From Spartobacteria bacterium (lineage in GTDB: Bacteria; Verrucomicrobiota; Verrucomicrobiia; Chthoniobacterales; UBA10450): a DNA stretch of 64,000 nucleotides. The stretch is from positions 62,001 through 126,000 of the forward strand of contig PLCN01000014.1 of NCBI GenBank assembly GCA_003134785.1. The letters run 5' to 3'. Below the pieces are notes generated by a model, which was not told the origin of the DNA, ran no database searches, and saw only the letters and a program-made list of their open reading frames with translations. Of this stretch, positions 54,771-63,913 are shown one piece after another (the first letter of the stretch is position 1; each line of letters begins with the position of its first letter). A program made the position numbers and the translations under genes.

Positions 54771-56948
54771 ATGCCCGCCACGCTCGAACAAAAATCCGCT
54801 GCACCGGCGAATCCGAATTCGCCGAATCGGAAGTATCCGCTCGAGCGGACGCGCAACATCGGCATCGCCGCGCATATTGACGCCGGCAAAACGACGCTGA
54901 CCGAGCGCATTCTTTTTTACACCGGCATGATCCACAAGATCGGTGAGGTGCACGAAGGCAACACCGTGACTGACTGGATGGAGCAGGAACGTGAGCGTGG
55001 GATCACGATCACTTCGGCGGCCACGACCTGCGCCTGGATGCAAAAGCCGGAGCCCGATGTCTTCAAGATTTACGAAGGCATTAAGATGCGCGTGAACATT
55101 ATCGACACGCCAGGCCACGTGGATTTCACGGCGGAAGTCGAACGCTCGCTGCGTGTGCTCGATGGCGCGATCGCGGTATTCGACGCCGTCGCCGGCGTGC
55201 AGCCGCAGTCGGAAACCGTCTGGCGTCAAGCGAACAAATACAACGTCCCGCGCATAGCCTTCATCAATAAGATGGACCGCGTCGGCGCCGATTTCGAGAT
55301 GTCGATCGACTCAATGCGGAAGAAGCTCGGCGCGAATGCCTGGCCGATTCTCCTTCCACTCGGCAAAGAGGATTATCTCAAGGGTCAGCTCGACGTCATT
55401 AATAAGAAGGCCGTCATTTATTCCGAGAGTGAAGACATGGGATCAGTCTACGAAATCACCGACGTGCCCGCTGAGCACAAGGCGATCGTGGACAAGGCCT
55501 ACAACGATCTCGTGACAGCGATCTCTGATCTCGATGATGAAGTCGGAACAGCTTTCTTGGAAGAAAAGCCGATCACGCCGGAAATGTTGAAAGCCGGTAT
55601 CCGGCGACAAACCATCGCGAACAAATTTGTGCCCGTCGTGGGCGGCTCCGCTTTCAAGAACAAGGGCGTGCAGTATCTCGTTGACGCGGTGATCGATTAT
55701 CTGCCGAGTCCGTTGGACATTCCTCCCGCTGTCGGCATGGAGCCCGACACGCATGAGAAGATGCAAGCGCCGACAGACGACAATGGCACTTTCTGCTCGC
55801 TCGCCTTCAAACTTTGGAGCGACCCATTCGTCGGCAAGCTGGTTTTCTTCCGGGTTTACTCCGGCACGCTTTCCAAGGGCGACACGGTTTACAATCCGCG
55901 CACGAACAAGCGCGAGCGCATCAGCCGCCTGATTCAAATTCAGGCTGACAAGCGCGAGGACATCGACACCTGTTATTCCGGCGACATCGCCGCCATCGTG
56001 GGAATCAAGAACATCACCACGGGCGACACGCTGTGCGACGAAGACCATCCGATCCTGCTCGAGCCGCCGTCGTTCCCCGATCCGGTTATCTCAATGGCGA
56101 TCGAGCCAAAGACGAAACAGGACCAGGAGAAGATGGGCGTCGCTCTGCAGCGGTTGTCCGAAGAAGATCCGACTTTCAAGGTCTTCACTCACGAAGACAC
56201 CGGCCAGACGATCATTGCCGGCATGGGCGAGCTGCATCTGGAAATCATCCGAGATCGCATGTTCCGTGAGTTCAAAGTGGATGCGAACGCGGGCAAGCCG
56301 CAGATCGCGTATCGCGAGACGATCACTGCTCCGGCGGATGGCGAGGGAAAGTTGATCAAGCAGTCGGGTGGCCGCGGTCAATACGGCCACGTCATCATCA
56401 AGACGCATCCGAACGAGCGCGGCAAAGGCATCACGATCGAGAATAAAGTCGTCGGCGGAAATATTCCGAAGGAATACATCCCGGCTTGCAAGAAGGGCAT
56501 CGAAGAAGCGGTGCTCAACGGCGTCGTCGGCGGCTACCAGGTGATCGACGCGCACATCGACATCGTCGACGGCTCATATCATGACGTCGATTCCAACGAG
56601 CTCGCGTTCAAGCTCGCGGCAATTTTTGCGGTGAAAGACGCCTTCAAAAAAGCAAAGCCAGTTCTGCTCGAGCCGATCATGAAGGTCGAGAACATGACGC
56701 CGGAAGAGTATCAGGGCGACATTCTCGGCGACTTGAATCGCCGCCGCGGCAAGATTGGCGCGATCGAATCGAAAGGGAACCTCACGGCAGTCCAGGCGGA
56801 AGTCCCACTCGCGGAGATGTTCGGCTACGCCACCGCCATCCGCTCACTTTCAAAAGGCCGTTCGAGTTACTCGATGGAGCCATCACATTTCGAACAGGTG
56901 CCGGCGCAGCTCGTGGCGGCCGTTTTGGATCAGAAAGAAACTAAATGA
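54771..56948 (+). CDS. fusA: Elongation factor G
   Basis: Translocase GTPase, 725 residues. G1 [16 protein letters not shown]2 [15 protein letters not shown]3 [10 protein letters not shown]4 NKMD, then domains II-V ([15 protein letters not shown] in domain [28 protein letters not shown] at the end). An N-terminal extension of about 20 residues ([18 protein letters not shown]) precedes the core. It overlaps rpsJ by 4 bases. tuf is not between fusA and rpsJ, unlike in E. coli. Confidence 0.98.
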   Translation: MPATLEQKSAAPANPNSPNRKYPLERTRNIGIAAHIDAGKTTLTERILFYTGMIHKIGEVHEGNTVTDWMEQERERGITITSAATTCAWMQKPEPDVFKIYEGIKMRVNIIDTPGHVDFTAEVERSLRVLDGAIAVFDAVAGVQPQSETVWRQANKYNVPRIAFINKMDRVGADFEMSIDSMRKKLGANAWPILLPLGKEDYLKGQLDVINKKAVIYSESEDMGSVYEITDVPAEHKAIVDKAYNDLVTAISDLDDEVGTAFLEEKPITPEMLKAGIRRQTIANKFVPVVGGSAFKNKGVQYLVDAVIDYLPSPLDIPPAVGMEPDTHEKMQAPTDDNGTFCSLAFKLWSDPFVGKLVFFRVYSGTLSKGDTVYNPRTNKRERISRLIQIQADKREDIDTCYSGDIAAIVGIKNITTGDTLCDEDHPILLEPPSFPDPVISMAIEPKTKQDQEKMGVALQRLSEEDPTFKVFTHEDTGQTIIAGMGELHLEIIRDRMFREFKVDANAGKPQIAYRETITAPADGEGKLIKQSGGRGQYGHVIIKTHPNERGKGITIENKVVGGNIPKEYIPACKKGIEEAVLNGVVGGYQVIDAHIDIVDGSYHDVDSNELAFKLAAIFAVKDAFKKAKPVLLEPIMKVENMTPEEYQGDILGDLNRRRGKIGAIESKGNLTAVQAEVPLAEMFGYATAIRSLSKGRSSYSMEPSHFEQVPAQLVAAVLDQKETK

Positions 56949-57256
56949 CGAACGGGCAACGCATCCGCATCCGCTTGAAAGCATTCGACCACCGCATGCT
57001 CGATCAGTCCGCGATCGACATCGTGGAGACGGCGAAGCGCACCGGCGCCCGCGTGGCGGGGCCAATTCCGTTGCCGACCTTGATCGAGAAATTCACGGTG
57101 AACCGCTCTCCCCACGTCGACAAAAAGTCGATGGACCAATTTGAAATTCGGACGCACAAACGCCTGCTCGACATCATCGAGCCGACCGCGAAAACGGTCG
57201 ACGAGTTGAAGAAACTAAACCTGCCGGCGGGCGTGGACATTACGATCAAGATTTAG
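56945..57256 (+). CDS. rpsJ: 30S ribosomal protein S10
   Basis: 103 residues starting at the ATGA overlap with fus[37 protein letters not shown] and [16 protein letters not shown] are the family blocks. Component of the 30S head, also the NusE antitermination factor. First gene of the S10 part of the cluster. Confidence 0.98.
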   Translation: MTNGQRIRIRLKAFDHRMLDQSAIDIVETAKRTGARVAGPIPLPTLIEKFTVNRSPHVDKKSMDQFEIRTHKRLLDIIEPTAKTVDELKKLNLPAGVDITIKI

Positions 57257-57291
57257 CGGTCTCAGCTTTCACAATTTGCAAACCCACGATC

Positions 57292-57942
57292 ATGAGCATC
57301 GGCCTACTAGGACAAAAAATCGGCATGACCAGCGTTTACGACGCGAACGGTCGCATGCGTCCAGTGACCGTAATCGCGGCGGGCGATAACGTGCTCCTGC
57401 GCCGGGTGACGGCGGAGAACGATGGTTACTCCGCAATCAAAGTCGGGTTCGGTGCGCAGAAAGAATCCCGCGTGACGAAGGCGCTGCTTGGCGAATTCAA
57501 GAAGGCGGGATCCGAGCCGAAGAAACTGATGAAGGAATTTCGTTTGGATGCGGACGCGCCGGAAGGCGACATCGATTTGAACGTCACGCAATTTCAACCC
57601 GGTGATTGGGTTGATGTGATTGGCCGCTCGAAGGGCAAAGGATTTCAGGGCGTGATGAAGAAGCACAATTTTCAGGGACAAGGTGCGGCCCATGGTTCGA
57701 AAACGCACCGGCGTAACGGCGCGGTCGGTAACCGTTCCACACCGGGGCGCATTTGGAAAAACATGGGCATGCCCGGACACATGGGTGACGAGCGTGTCAC
57801 CGTGCAAAACCTCCAGGTGATGCAGGTGCGCGAATCCGAGAAAGTGATTTTGATTAGCGGTGCCGTGCCGGGATCGAACGGCAGTTATGTCGTGATCCGG
57901 CCTGCCATCAAGAAACCTGCGGGAGAGGCGAAGGCGAAATGA
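57292..57942 (+). CDS. rplC: 50S ribosomal protein L3
   Basis: 216 residues. LLGQKIGMTSVYDANGRMRPVTVI at the start, KGFQGVMKKHNF, HGSKTHRRNGAVGNRSTPGRIWK and MPGHMGDERVTVQNL are the L3 signatures, including the loop that reaches to the peptidyl transferase centre. Overlaps rplD by 4 bases. Confidence 0.98.
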   Translation: MSIGLLGQKIGMTSVYDANGRMRPVTVIAAGDNVLLRRVTAENDGYSAIKVGFGAQKESRVTKALLGEFKKAGSEPKKLMKEFRLDADAPEGDIDLNVTQFQPGDWVDVIGRSKGKGFQGVMKKHNFQGQGAAHGSKTHRRNGAVGNRSTPGRIWKNMGMPGHMGDERVTVQNLQVMQVRESEKVILISGAVPGSNGSYVVIRPAIKKPAGEAKAK

Positions 57943-58553
57943 GCGCGAAAGTTTTGACGGCTGAAGCGGCGAAGGAAGCCAAGATCGAATTGATCGAGAC
58001 TGGCCGGGGCACGCAGGCACTCCATGACGTGGTCGTGGCGATGCGAGCGGCGCGTCGATCCGGATCGGCCAACACGAAGTCGAAAGCGGACGTAAATCTC
58101 TCGGGCGCCAAACCGTGGCGGCAAAAAGGAACCGGTCGTGCGCGCGCCGGGTACAAGTCATCCGTAATTTGGCGTGGCGGGGGCGTCGTTTTCGGACCGA
58201 AGCCGCGCGATTACTCGAAGAAAACTTCGAAGACACTCCGGCGTCTCGCGTTTCAAAAGGCGCTGAGCGAGCGGATCAAAGCGGGTGACGTGCTGACCGT
58301 CGACAAATTCGGCGCCACGGAGACGAAGACGAAATCATTTGTCGCGATGTTAAAGAAGCATACCGATGCGCGGAAGGTTTTGATCCTGTCCGATTCGTTT
58401 GACGAGAACACCTACCGTTCGGCGCGAAACATCAAGCCGGTGTTGCTGGCGACCGCGATGAATGTGAATGCGGAGCAACTTCTGGCCTTCGACAAGATTT
58501 TAGTAACGCCGACGGCGTTGGAACATCTGGCTGAAAGGATGAATCGGGAATGA
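57939..58553 (+). CDS. rplD: 50S ribosomal protein L4
   Basis: 204 residues. The extended exit-tunnel loop (SGAKPWRQKGTGRARAG, FGPKPRDYSKKTSK) is present; the N-terminus is atypical (MSAKVLTAEAAKEAKIELIE). L4 regulates the S10 operon in enterobacteria by a leader hairpin not seen here. 4-base overlaps on both sides. Confidence 0.97.
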   Translation: MSAKVLTAEAAKEAKIELIETGRGTQALHDVVVAMRAARRSGSANTKSKADVNLSGAKPWRQKGTGRARAGYKSSVIWRGGGVVFGPKPRDYSKKTSKTLRRLAFQKALSERIKAGDVLTVDKFGATETKTKSFVAMLKKHTDARKVLILSDSFDENTYRSARNIKPVLLATAMNVNAEQLLAFDKILVTPTALEHLAERMNRE

Positions 58554-58834
58554 ACGAACCATACGATCTCATTCAGACCGTTCAGCTGACCGAGAAGGCC
58601 TCGCTCCTGGGCGAGAAGCTGAACAAATACGTTTTTCGCGTCTCGCCGCGCGCGAACAAGATTCAGATCAAGCAGGCGATCGAGCGCTTGTTCAACAAAA
58701 AGGTCGTGTCCGTCAACACCTGCAACTATGCCGGAAAAAAGAAGCGCGAACGCCGCGCCGATTTCGGCCGCAAACCGCATTGGAAAAAAGCCATCGTGAC
58801 GCTGAAGGAAGGCGACAAGATCGACTTGGTATGA
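58550..58834 (+). CDS. rplW: 50S ribosomal protein L23
   Basis: 94 residues. [35 protein letters not shown] covers residues about 12-46 and [30 protein letters not shown] the basic loop. Docking site for trigger factor and SRP at the tunnel exit. After it a family B repeat interrupts the cluster. Confidence 0.96.
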   Translation: MNEPYDLIQTVQLTEKASLLGEKLNKYVFRVSPRANKIQIKQAIERLFNKKVVSVNTCNYAGKKKRERRADFGRKPHWKKAIVTLKEGDKIDLV

Positions 58835-58861
58835 TGACCGTGCGAACTCAACGAACGGGCG

Positions 58862-58939
58862 CTGTAGGCACTTCGCCATACGAAGCGCCGACACAGGACA
58901 TCGCTGCTCCTCACGCCGCCGACAGGGCGGCGGCTACAG
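58862..58939. repeat. Palindromic repeat (family B) within the S10 cluster
   Basis: CTGTAGGCACTTCGCCATAC at the left with CGAAGCG, and GACAGGGCGGCGGCTACAG at the right. It is between rplW and rplB, ending 10 bases before the rplB ATG. Confidence 0.85.
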
Positions 58940-58949
58940 AAGAATAGTT

Positions 58950-59789
58950 ATGGCTCTCAAGACTTTTCGTCCACTTACTCCCGCGCTTCGTTTCAAGTCG
59001 CTGCCGGCTTTTACCGAGATCACCAAATCGAAGCCTCATAAGAGTCTCATCGAGGTTAAGAAGAGAAGCGGCGGCCGGAATAACAACGGTCGGCTCACGT
59101 CGCGGCACATCGGTGGCGGACATAAGCAGAAATACCGCAAGGTTGATTTCAAACGCCGGAAACACGGCGTCGCAGCCGAAGTGACGGGGATTGAATACGA
59201 TCCGAATCGCTCCGCGCGCATCGCTCTTATTAAGTACGCGGATGGTGAGATGAGCTACATCCTGGCGCCGGATGGATTGATAGTCGGCGCGAAAGTGATG
59301 TCGGGGAATGAGGCTCCGCCGGATCTCGGAAATTCGCTGCCTCTCAGCACGATCCCGCTCGGCTCGAACATTCATAATATCGAAATCGCGCCGGGACGCG
59401 GCGGACAAATTGCGCGCAGCGCCGGACAACAGGCGACATTAAGTAACCGCGAAGCGGGCTACGCGCTGGTGAAACTTCCGTCCGGCGAAATTCGCCGGAT
59501 CCACGAAACTTGTTTCGCAACGATCGGTCAGGTCGGCAATGTCGATCACATGAACGTGGCGAGCGGCAAGGCTGGTCGCACGCGCTGGCAGGGCCGGCGT
59601 CCGCACGTGCGTGGCATGGTCATGAATCCGATCGATCACCCGATGGGCGGGGGCCAGGGCAAATCCAAAGGCGGCGGTGGACGGCATCATCCGGTCAGTC
59701 CGTGGGGACAACTGGCGAAGGGATTCAAGACGCGGGCGAAACACAAACCGAGCGATCGGTTCATCATGCAGGACCGGCGCAAAAAGTAA
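58950..59789 (+). CDS. rplB: 50S ribosomal protein L2
   Basis: 279 residues. [26 protein letters not shown] split at residues 36-60, then [18 protein letters not shown] and the C-terminal [23 protein letters not shown] with the His needed for peptidyl transfer. Its upstream region is partly the repeat. Confidence 0.98.
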   Translation: MALKTFRPLTPALRFKSLPAFTEITKSKPHKSLIEVKKRSGGRNNNGRLTSRHIGGGHKQKYRKVDFKRRKHGVAAEVTGIEYDPNRSARIALIKYADGEMSYILAPDGLIVGAKVMSGNEAPPDLGNSLPLSTIPLGSNIHNIEIAPGRGGQIARSAGQQATLSNREAGYALVKLPSGEIRRIHETCFATIGQVGNVDHMNVASGKAGRTRWQGRRPHVRGMVMNPIDHPMGGGQGKSKGGGGRHHPVSPWGQLAKGFKTRAKHKPSDRFIMQDRRKK

Positions 59790-59798
59790 TTTTGATTT

Positions 59799-60077
59799 AT
59801 GGCTAGATCGTTAAAGAAAGGACCATTCGTTGCCCCGCATCTTCTCGAGAAGATCGACAAGATGAATACATCGGGTGTTAAGAAGCCGATCAAGACATGG
59901 GCGCGCCGCTCGATGGTAACGCCCGATTTCGTCGGGCACACTTTCATGGTCCACAATGGCAAAATTTTTATCTCCGTCTTCGTGACGGAGAACATGGTCG
60001 GTCACAAGCTCGGCGAGTTCTCGGCGACGCGTATCTTTAAAAAACACGGTTCGCACACCGCGAAGGTGACGAAATAG
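59799..60077 (+). CDS. rpsS: 30S ribosomal protein S19
   Basis: 92 residues. [38 protein letters not shown] and [16 protein letters not shown] are standard. The stop TAG (60075-60077) touches a heptanucleotide repeat, after which a gene foreign to the cluster follows before rplV. Confidence 0.98.
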   Translation: MARSLKKGPFVAPHLLEKIDKMNTSGVKKPIKTWARRSMVTPDFVGHTFMVHNGKIFISVFVTENMVGHKLGEFSATRIFKKHGSHTAKVTK

Positions 60078-60165
60078 TTGAGATTTTTGAGTTGAGAGTT
60101 GAGAGAAAAAACTTGGGAACCTGGGAGAAAACAAATCTCTCAACTCTCAACTACAGACTCTCAAC
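60077..60165. repeat. Inverted heptanucleotide repeat after rpsS
   Basis: GTTGAGA units at 60077, 60091 and 60098 are mirrored by TCTCAAC units at 60138, 60145 and 60159, all multiples of 7 apart within an arm (14, 7 and 7, 14), giving an imperfect hairpin with a 33-base centre. It covers the 5' end of the following gene. Confidence 0.88.
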
Positions 60166-60925
60166 TTTCTTAGTGTTCGTGACGCTGGCTCGCGGGCTGG
60201 CGGCAGAGGGGAATAGTTCTTTGTCAGAATCCAAAATTGAAAGTGCGGAAACGAAAGTGACCGTCGCGGAGCTTCGTTCACAGAACGAGGAATTGCGGTC
60301 GCAGCTTTCGCTCCTGCGTGAGTCGGTCAAGACATTGACCGACAGCCTGGCGGCGTCGAATGTGGAGGCGGAAGTTTTTCGCCGGAAATATTCGGACCTG
60401 CAGTTGCGCATGGAAGCGCTCGGGCTCGACGCGACGAACAAGGATCGCGCGAAGATCGAGCAGCGGCTGTTGAGCGCGGTCTCCGATCTGCAATTGGTGG
60501 AGAAGGAACGCGAACAGTATCGTGACCAGGCGTTGCGGTTGAGCGAGGCAATTTTGCACCTGCTCAAGACCTCGACGGGAGGCGATGCGCAGGCGCGGAT
60601 GGAAGTGGAAACGCAGTTGCGCAGCACGAATGAGTTGATCGCGAAGGCGGAGAACGCTCCGGCCGAAACGGCGACGTTGATGGATGGCAGCGTGATCAGC
60701 GTGAAGGAAGAATGGTCGCTGGTGGTGGGCAATCTCGGGGAGAAGCAGGGAGTGAAGATGGGAATGCCGCTGCGGGTGATGCGGGGTGACAAGCGGATCG
60801 CGACGCTACGAGTGGTGGATGTGCGCCAGAAAATTTGCGGTGCGGTGATTCAAGAAATGGGTTCTGAAAAAATAAAAGTGGGCGACCGCCTCCAGGCGGA
60901 TGCCCGGCAAGTGAGTTTGAAATAG
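60092..60925 (+). CDS. Exported coiled-coil protein inserted in the S10 cluster
   Basis: 277 residues if translation starts at TTG 60092; GTG 60173 (MFVTLARGLAAEG) is an alternative. It has a hydrophobic stretch ending in GLAAEG that looks like a signal peptide, a coiled coil at about residues 45-185 (EELRSQLSLLRESVKTLTDS, LVEKEREQYRDQALRLSEAI), and a C-terminal beta domain (SLVVGNLGEKQGVKMGMPLRV, IATLRVVDVRQKICGAVI, KVGDRLQ) like the small barrel seen in FlgT/MreC-type proteins. It is not a ribosomal protein. It starts 14 bases after rpsS and ends 8 bases before rplV, so it is certainly co-transcribed. Function unknown. Confidence 0.72.
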   Translation: MRVERKNLGTWEKTNLSTLNYRLSTFLVFVTLARGLAAEGNSSLSESKIESAETKVTVAELRSQNEELRSQLSLLRESVKTLTDSLAASNVEAEVFRRKYSDLQLRMEALGLDATNKDRAKIEQRLLSAVSDLQLVEKEREQYRDQALRLSEAILHLLKTSTGGDAQARMEVETQLRSTNELIAKAENAPAETATLMDGSVISVKEEWSLVVGNLGEKQGVKMGMPLRVMRGDKRIATLRVVDVRQKICGAVIQEMGSEKIKVGDRLQADARQVSLK

Positions 60926-60933
60926 AAAAATAA

Positions 60934-61410
60934 ATGCAAGTTAGCTCGACATATCGGTATGCGAAGATTTCGCCCTTCAAGGTGCGCGAAGTCACGCGCG
61001 CGATTCAGGGCCTGCCGGTTTCGGCAGCGCTCGATCTCGTCGCGTTCAGTCCCAAGAAGGCGGCTTTTCTGATCGCGAAAACGCTCAAGAGCGCGGTCGC
61101 GAACGCAGAGAACAATGCCAACCTGCGCGTCGCTGGGCTGGTCGTGAAAGAAGCGACCGTCGGCGAAGGGCCGACGATGAAGCGCATGATGGCGCGCGCT
61201 CGTGGAAGCGGCAGCCGCATTCTGAAACGCAGCTCGCATATCCGGATCATTTTGACGGACGAGATCGAGATCAAGACTCGCGATAAGAAAAAGGGGCAGA
61301 AGAAAAAATCGAAGAAGAGCGGGGGCCCGAAAAAGGGCGACACGAAACGGGCGCCGAAGGCAGAAGCCGCGTCCGAGACTGCTTCTGAAGAAGTGAAGTC
61401 AGAGGCTTAA
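60934..61410 (+). CDS. rplV: 50S ribosomal protein L22 with long charged tail
   Basis: 158 residues, compared with about 110 in E. coli. The core (MQVSSTYRYAKISPFKVREV to SHIRIILTDE, about residue 112) has the tunnel loop KRMMARARGSGSRILKRSSH. The last about 45 residues are low-complexity: Lys-rich (KKKGQKKKSKKSGGPKKG), then acidic (EAASETASEEVKSEA). Confidence 0.96.
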   Translation: MQVSSTYRYAKISPFKVREVTRAIQGLPVSAALDLVAFSPKKAAFLIAKTLKSAVANAENNANLRVAGLVVKEATVGEGPTMKRMMARARGSGSRILKRSSHIRIILTDEIEIKTRDKKKGQKKKSKKSGGPKKGDTKRAPKAEAASETASEEVKSEA

Positions 61411-61416
61411 GAATTT

Positions 61417-62097
61417 ATGGGACAAAAAGTTAATCCGATTGGTTTTCGTCTCGCGGTAAATCGCGACTGGCGTTCGAAGTGGTACGCCTCACGCCAGGAG
61501 ATGCCGGCGTTTCTGCACAGCGATCTCAAGATTCGCAACTACGTGAAGAAGAAGCTCCAGTTCGCCGCGGTGTCGAAGATCGTGATCGAGCGCGCCTGGA
61601 ACAGCATCCGCGTGACGATTTACACGGCGCGGCCCGGAATCGTGATTGGCCGCAAAGGCGCGGAGATCGAGAAGATGACCGAGGAGATCTCAAAGATGGC
61701 GCAAGGCAAGCAGATCAAGATCGACATTCAGGAAATCAAGACGCCGGAGCTGGATGCCCAGCTGGTGGCGGAGAACGTGGCGCTGCAGATCGAGCGCCGA
61801 ATTGCTTATCGCCGCGCGATGAAAAAAGCGGTGCAGGTGGCAATGGATTTTGGCGCGCAAGGAATTCGGTTGCGCAGCTCGGGCCGATTGAACGGCGCGG
61901 AGATTTCACGCTCGGAGTGGTATCGCGAAGGCAAGGTTCCGCTGCACACATTGCGCACTCCAATTGATTATGGCTTTGCGGAGGCGAACACCGTTTACGG
62001 TAAAATCGGCGTGAAATGCTGGTTGTGTAAAAAAGAAGAGCCGGTCACTGAGGCACCTGCTGTTTTGCCGCCGCCGCCGGAGCCAGCGGAAGTTTAG
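61417..62097 (+). CDS. rpsC: 30S ribosomal protein S3
   Basis: 226 residues. [20 protein letters not shown] start, KH domain [18 protein letters not shown] and [20 protein letters not shown]. The C-terminus has a non-standard CWLCKKEEP and a Pro-rich tail ([14 protein letters not shown]). Confidence 0.98.
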   Translation: MGQKVNPIGFRLAVNRDWRSKWYASRQEMPAFLHSDLKIRNYVKKKLQFAAVSKIVIERAWNSIRVTIYTARPGIVIGRKGAEIEKMTEEISKMAQGKQIKIDIQEIKTPELDAQLVAENVALQIERRIAYRRAMKKAVQVAMDFGAQGIRLRSSGRLNGAEISRSEWYREGKVPLHTLRTPIDYGFAEANTVYGKIGVKCWLCKKEEPVTEAPAVLPPPPEPAEV

Positions 62098-62116
62098 AAA
62101 TTTTTAGGAGACTGTT

Positions 62117-62542
62117 ATGCCATTGATGCCAAAACGCGTGAAGTATCGGAAGACCCAGCGGGGCAGCCGCAAAGGGACCGCTTCGCGCAATCTGAGAATT
62201 GATTTCGGCGAGTTCGGTCTGCAGACGCTCGAACGCGCCTGGATCACGAACACGCAGATTGAAGCTGCCCGCGTGGCGCTGACCCGCAGTATGAAACGCA
62301 AAGGCAAACTTTGGATCCGCATTTTCCCGGACAAGTCGGTGACGTCGCGTCCGCCCGAAACCCGAATGGGCAAAGGCAAGGGTCAGCCGGAATATTGGGT
62401 GGCGACGGTCAAGCCGGGTAATATTTTGTTTGAGTTAGATGGCGTAACGGAATCGGTTGCGCGCGAATCGCTCCGGCTCGCGGCGGATAAATTGCCGGTC
62501 CGGACGAAGTTTCTCACCCGGCACCACGTCGCCGTGGCCTAA
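62117..62542 (+). CDS. rplP: 50S ribosomal protein L16
   Basis: 141 residues. [20 protein letters not shown] and the later [40 protein letters not shown] are full matches. Binds near the A-site tRNA elbow. A TAGGAG stretch at 62104-62109 lies 7 bases upstream of the ATG, one of the better ribosome sites here. A family B repeat follows its stop. Confidence 0.98.
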   Translation: MPLMPKRVKYRKTQRGSRKGTASRNLRIDFGEFGLQTLERAWITNTQIEAARVALTRSMKRKGKLWIRIFPDKSVTSRPPETRMGKGKGQPEYWVATVKPGNILFELDGVTESVARESLRLAADKLPVRTKFLTRHHVAVA

Positions 62543-62576
62543 CGAATATGATATCGATTCACCAGTCTGAGCAGCG

Positions 62577-62654
62577 CTGTAGCCGCCGCCCTGTGAGCGG
62601 CGTGAGATGCGGCAGCGACTCCCCCCGGCGCTTCGCACAGCGAAGCGGCTACAG
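62577..62654. repeat. Palindromic repeat (family B) within the spc part
   Basis: CTGTAGCCGCCGCCCTGTGA at the left and GCTTCGCACAGCGAAGCGGC then TACAG at the right; it is inverted relative to the copies at 25052 and 32039. Between rplP and rpmC, 21 bases before the rpmC ATG. Confidence 0.87.
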
Positions 62655-62675
62655 GAACAGAAGGGACGCCTGAAT

Positions 62676-62879
62676 ATGAAATTCAAGGAAGTTGCGGAGA
62701 TGAGCACGGATGAGTTGCAGACGAAGAAGCGCGATATGCGGCAGGAAAGTTTGCATCTGCGTTTGCAGCAGCAAAGCGGGCAGTTGGAACAGCCCAGCCG
62801 ATTGAAGCTGTTGCGCCGGCAGGTGGCGCAGATCGAAACGGCGCTCTCGCAACGAGCCGCGAAGGCGGAAAAGAAATAG
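62676..62879 (+). CDS. rpmC: 50S ribosomal protein L29
   Basis: 67 residues from ATG 62676 ([18 protein letters not shown]); the longer frame upstream is read from the repeat and is not used. The two-helix L29 structure with [18 protein letters not shown] and [12 protein letters not shown] is evident. 5 bases before rpsQ. Confidence 0.95.
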   Translation: MKFKEVAEMSTDELQTKKRDMRQESLHLRLQQQSGQLEQPSRLKLLRRQVAQIETALSQRAAKAEKK

Positions 62880-62884
62880 TTTTT

Positions 62885-63178
62885 ATGGCCGACGAAAATC
62901 AGGAAGCAACGAACACGGGCACGATCGAAGCGACTCGCGGAGCGCGGAAGACGCGGACCGGAGAAGTCATTTCGAGCGGGATGAACAAGACGATCATCGT
63001 CCGGACGGTGACGCGCGTGCCGCACGCGAAATTCGGCAAGATCGTGAAGCAGATGAAAAAATTTTACGCCCACGACGAAGAGAACAAGGCCAAGGCCGGA
63101 GACACCGTCCGGATCATGGAAACGCGGCCGCTGAGCAAATTGAAGCGCTGGCGGCTGGTGGAAGTGGTGCAGAAGTAG
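62885..63178 (+). CDS. rpsQ: 30S ribosomal protein S17
   Basis: 97 residues, about 12 longer than in E. coli because of an acidic N-terminal extension ([19 protein letters not shown]). The OB-fold core [33 protein letters not shown] and [21 protein letters not shown] is complete. Confidence 0.97.
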   Translation: MADENQEATNTGTIEATRGARKTRTGEVISSGMNKTIIVRTVTRVPHAKFGKIVKQMKKFYAHDEENKAKAGDTVRIMETRPLSKLKRWRLVEVVQK

Positions 63179-63203
63179 CGGAAGAGGGAGAGGAAGATTT
63201 TTT

Positions 63204-63572
63204 ATGGTTTACCTACGATCGAGACTCGATGTGGCCGACAACAGCGGCGCGCGCATGGCGACGATGATTGGCGTGATCGGAAAGGGAACCGCGCAATCGG
63301 CCGGCATTGGTGATGTCATTGTGGCGAATGTAAAGGAAGCGAGCGCGACTGGGACGGTGAAAAAAGGCGAGGTCGTTCGGGCGGTACTGGTGCGGACCAG
63401 GCAGCCGATCAAGCGCGGAGACGGCTCGATTCTCCGCTTCGATAACAACGCGATCGTCATCATCGATAAAGACCTGAATCCGCGCGGTACCCGCATTTTC
63501 GGGCCGGTCGCGCGCGAGTTGCGCGAACGCAATTTCATGAAAATTGTTTCGCTCGCCCCGGAAGTTTTATGA
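63204..63572 (+). CDS. rplN: 50S ribosomal protein L14
   Basis: 122 residues, the standard length. [39 protein letters not shown] and [23 protein letters not shown] are family signatures. Overlaps rplX by 4 bases. Confidence 0.98.
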   Translation: MVYLRSRLDVADNSGARMATMIGVIGKGTAQSAGIGDVIVANVKEASATGTVKKGEVVRAVLVRTRQPIKRGDGSILRFDNNAIVIIDKDLNPRGTRIFGPVARELRERNFMKIVSLAPEVL

Positions 63573-63904
63573 ACCGTATCAAGCTCCACGTCCGAAAAGG
63601 CGACAACGTCGAGGTCATCTCCGGGAACTTCAAAGGCTCCTCAGGAAAGGTGCTCGAAGTGATCGCGCGCAAAGAGCGCGTGCTGATCGAAGGCGTGCGG
63701 ATGATCAAGAAGCACCTCAAGAAATCGCAGGATAATCCGCAGGGAAAGATCGCCGAGCGCGAGGGCCCGATTCATATCTCGAATGTGAAGGTGCTCGAGC
63801 GCGGCGAGAAAGCGGCGGCGAAGGGCAGGGGCAAGAAAAATGCCACCAAAGAAAAGGCCTCGAGAAGCAAAGGCTCAAAGGAAAAAGAAGCGAAGGAAGA
63901 ATAG
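63569..63904 (+). CDS. rplX: 50S ribosomal protein L24 with charged tail
   Basis: 111 residues. KOW motif near the start ([38 protein letters not shown]) and [21 protein letters not shown]. The C-terminal about 30 residues are a Lys/Ala/Glu-rich tail ([20 protein letters not shown]) not present in most L24 proteins. Confidence 0.97.
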   Translation: MNRIKLHVRKGDNVEVISGNFKGSSGKVLEVIARKERVLIEGVRMIKKHLKKSQDNPQGKIAEREGPIHISNVKVLERGEKAAAKGRGKKNATKEKASRSKGSKEKEAKEE

Positions 63905-63913
63905 GCCTGACGC

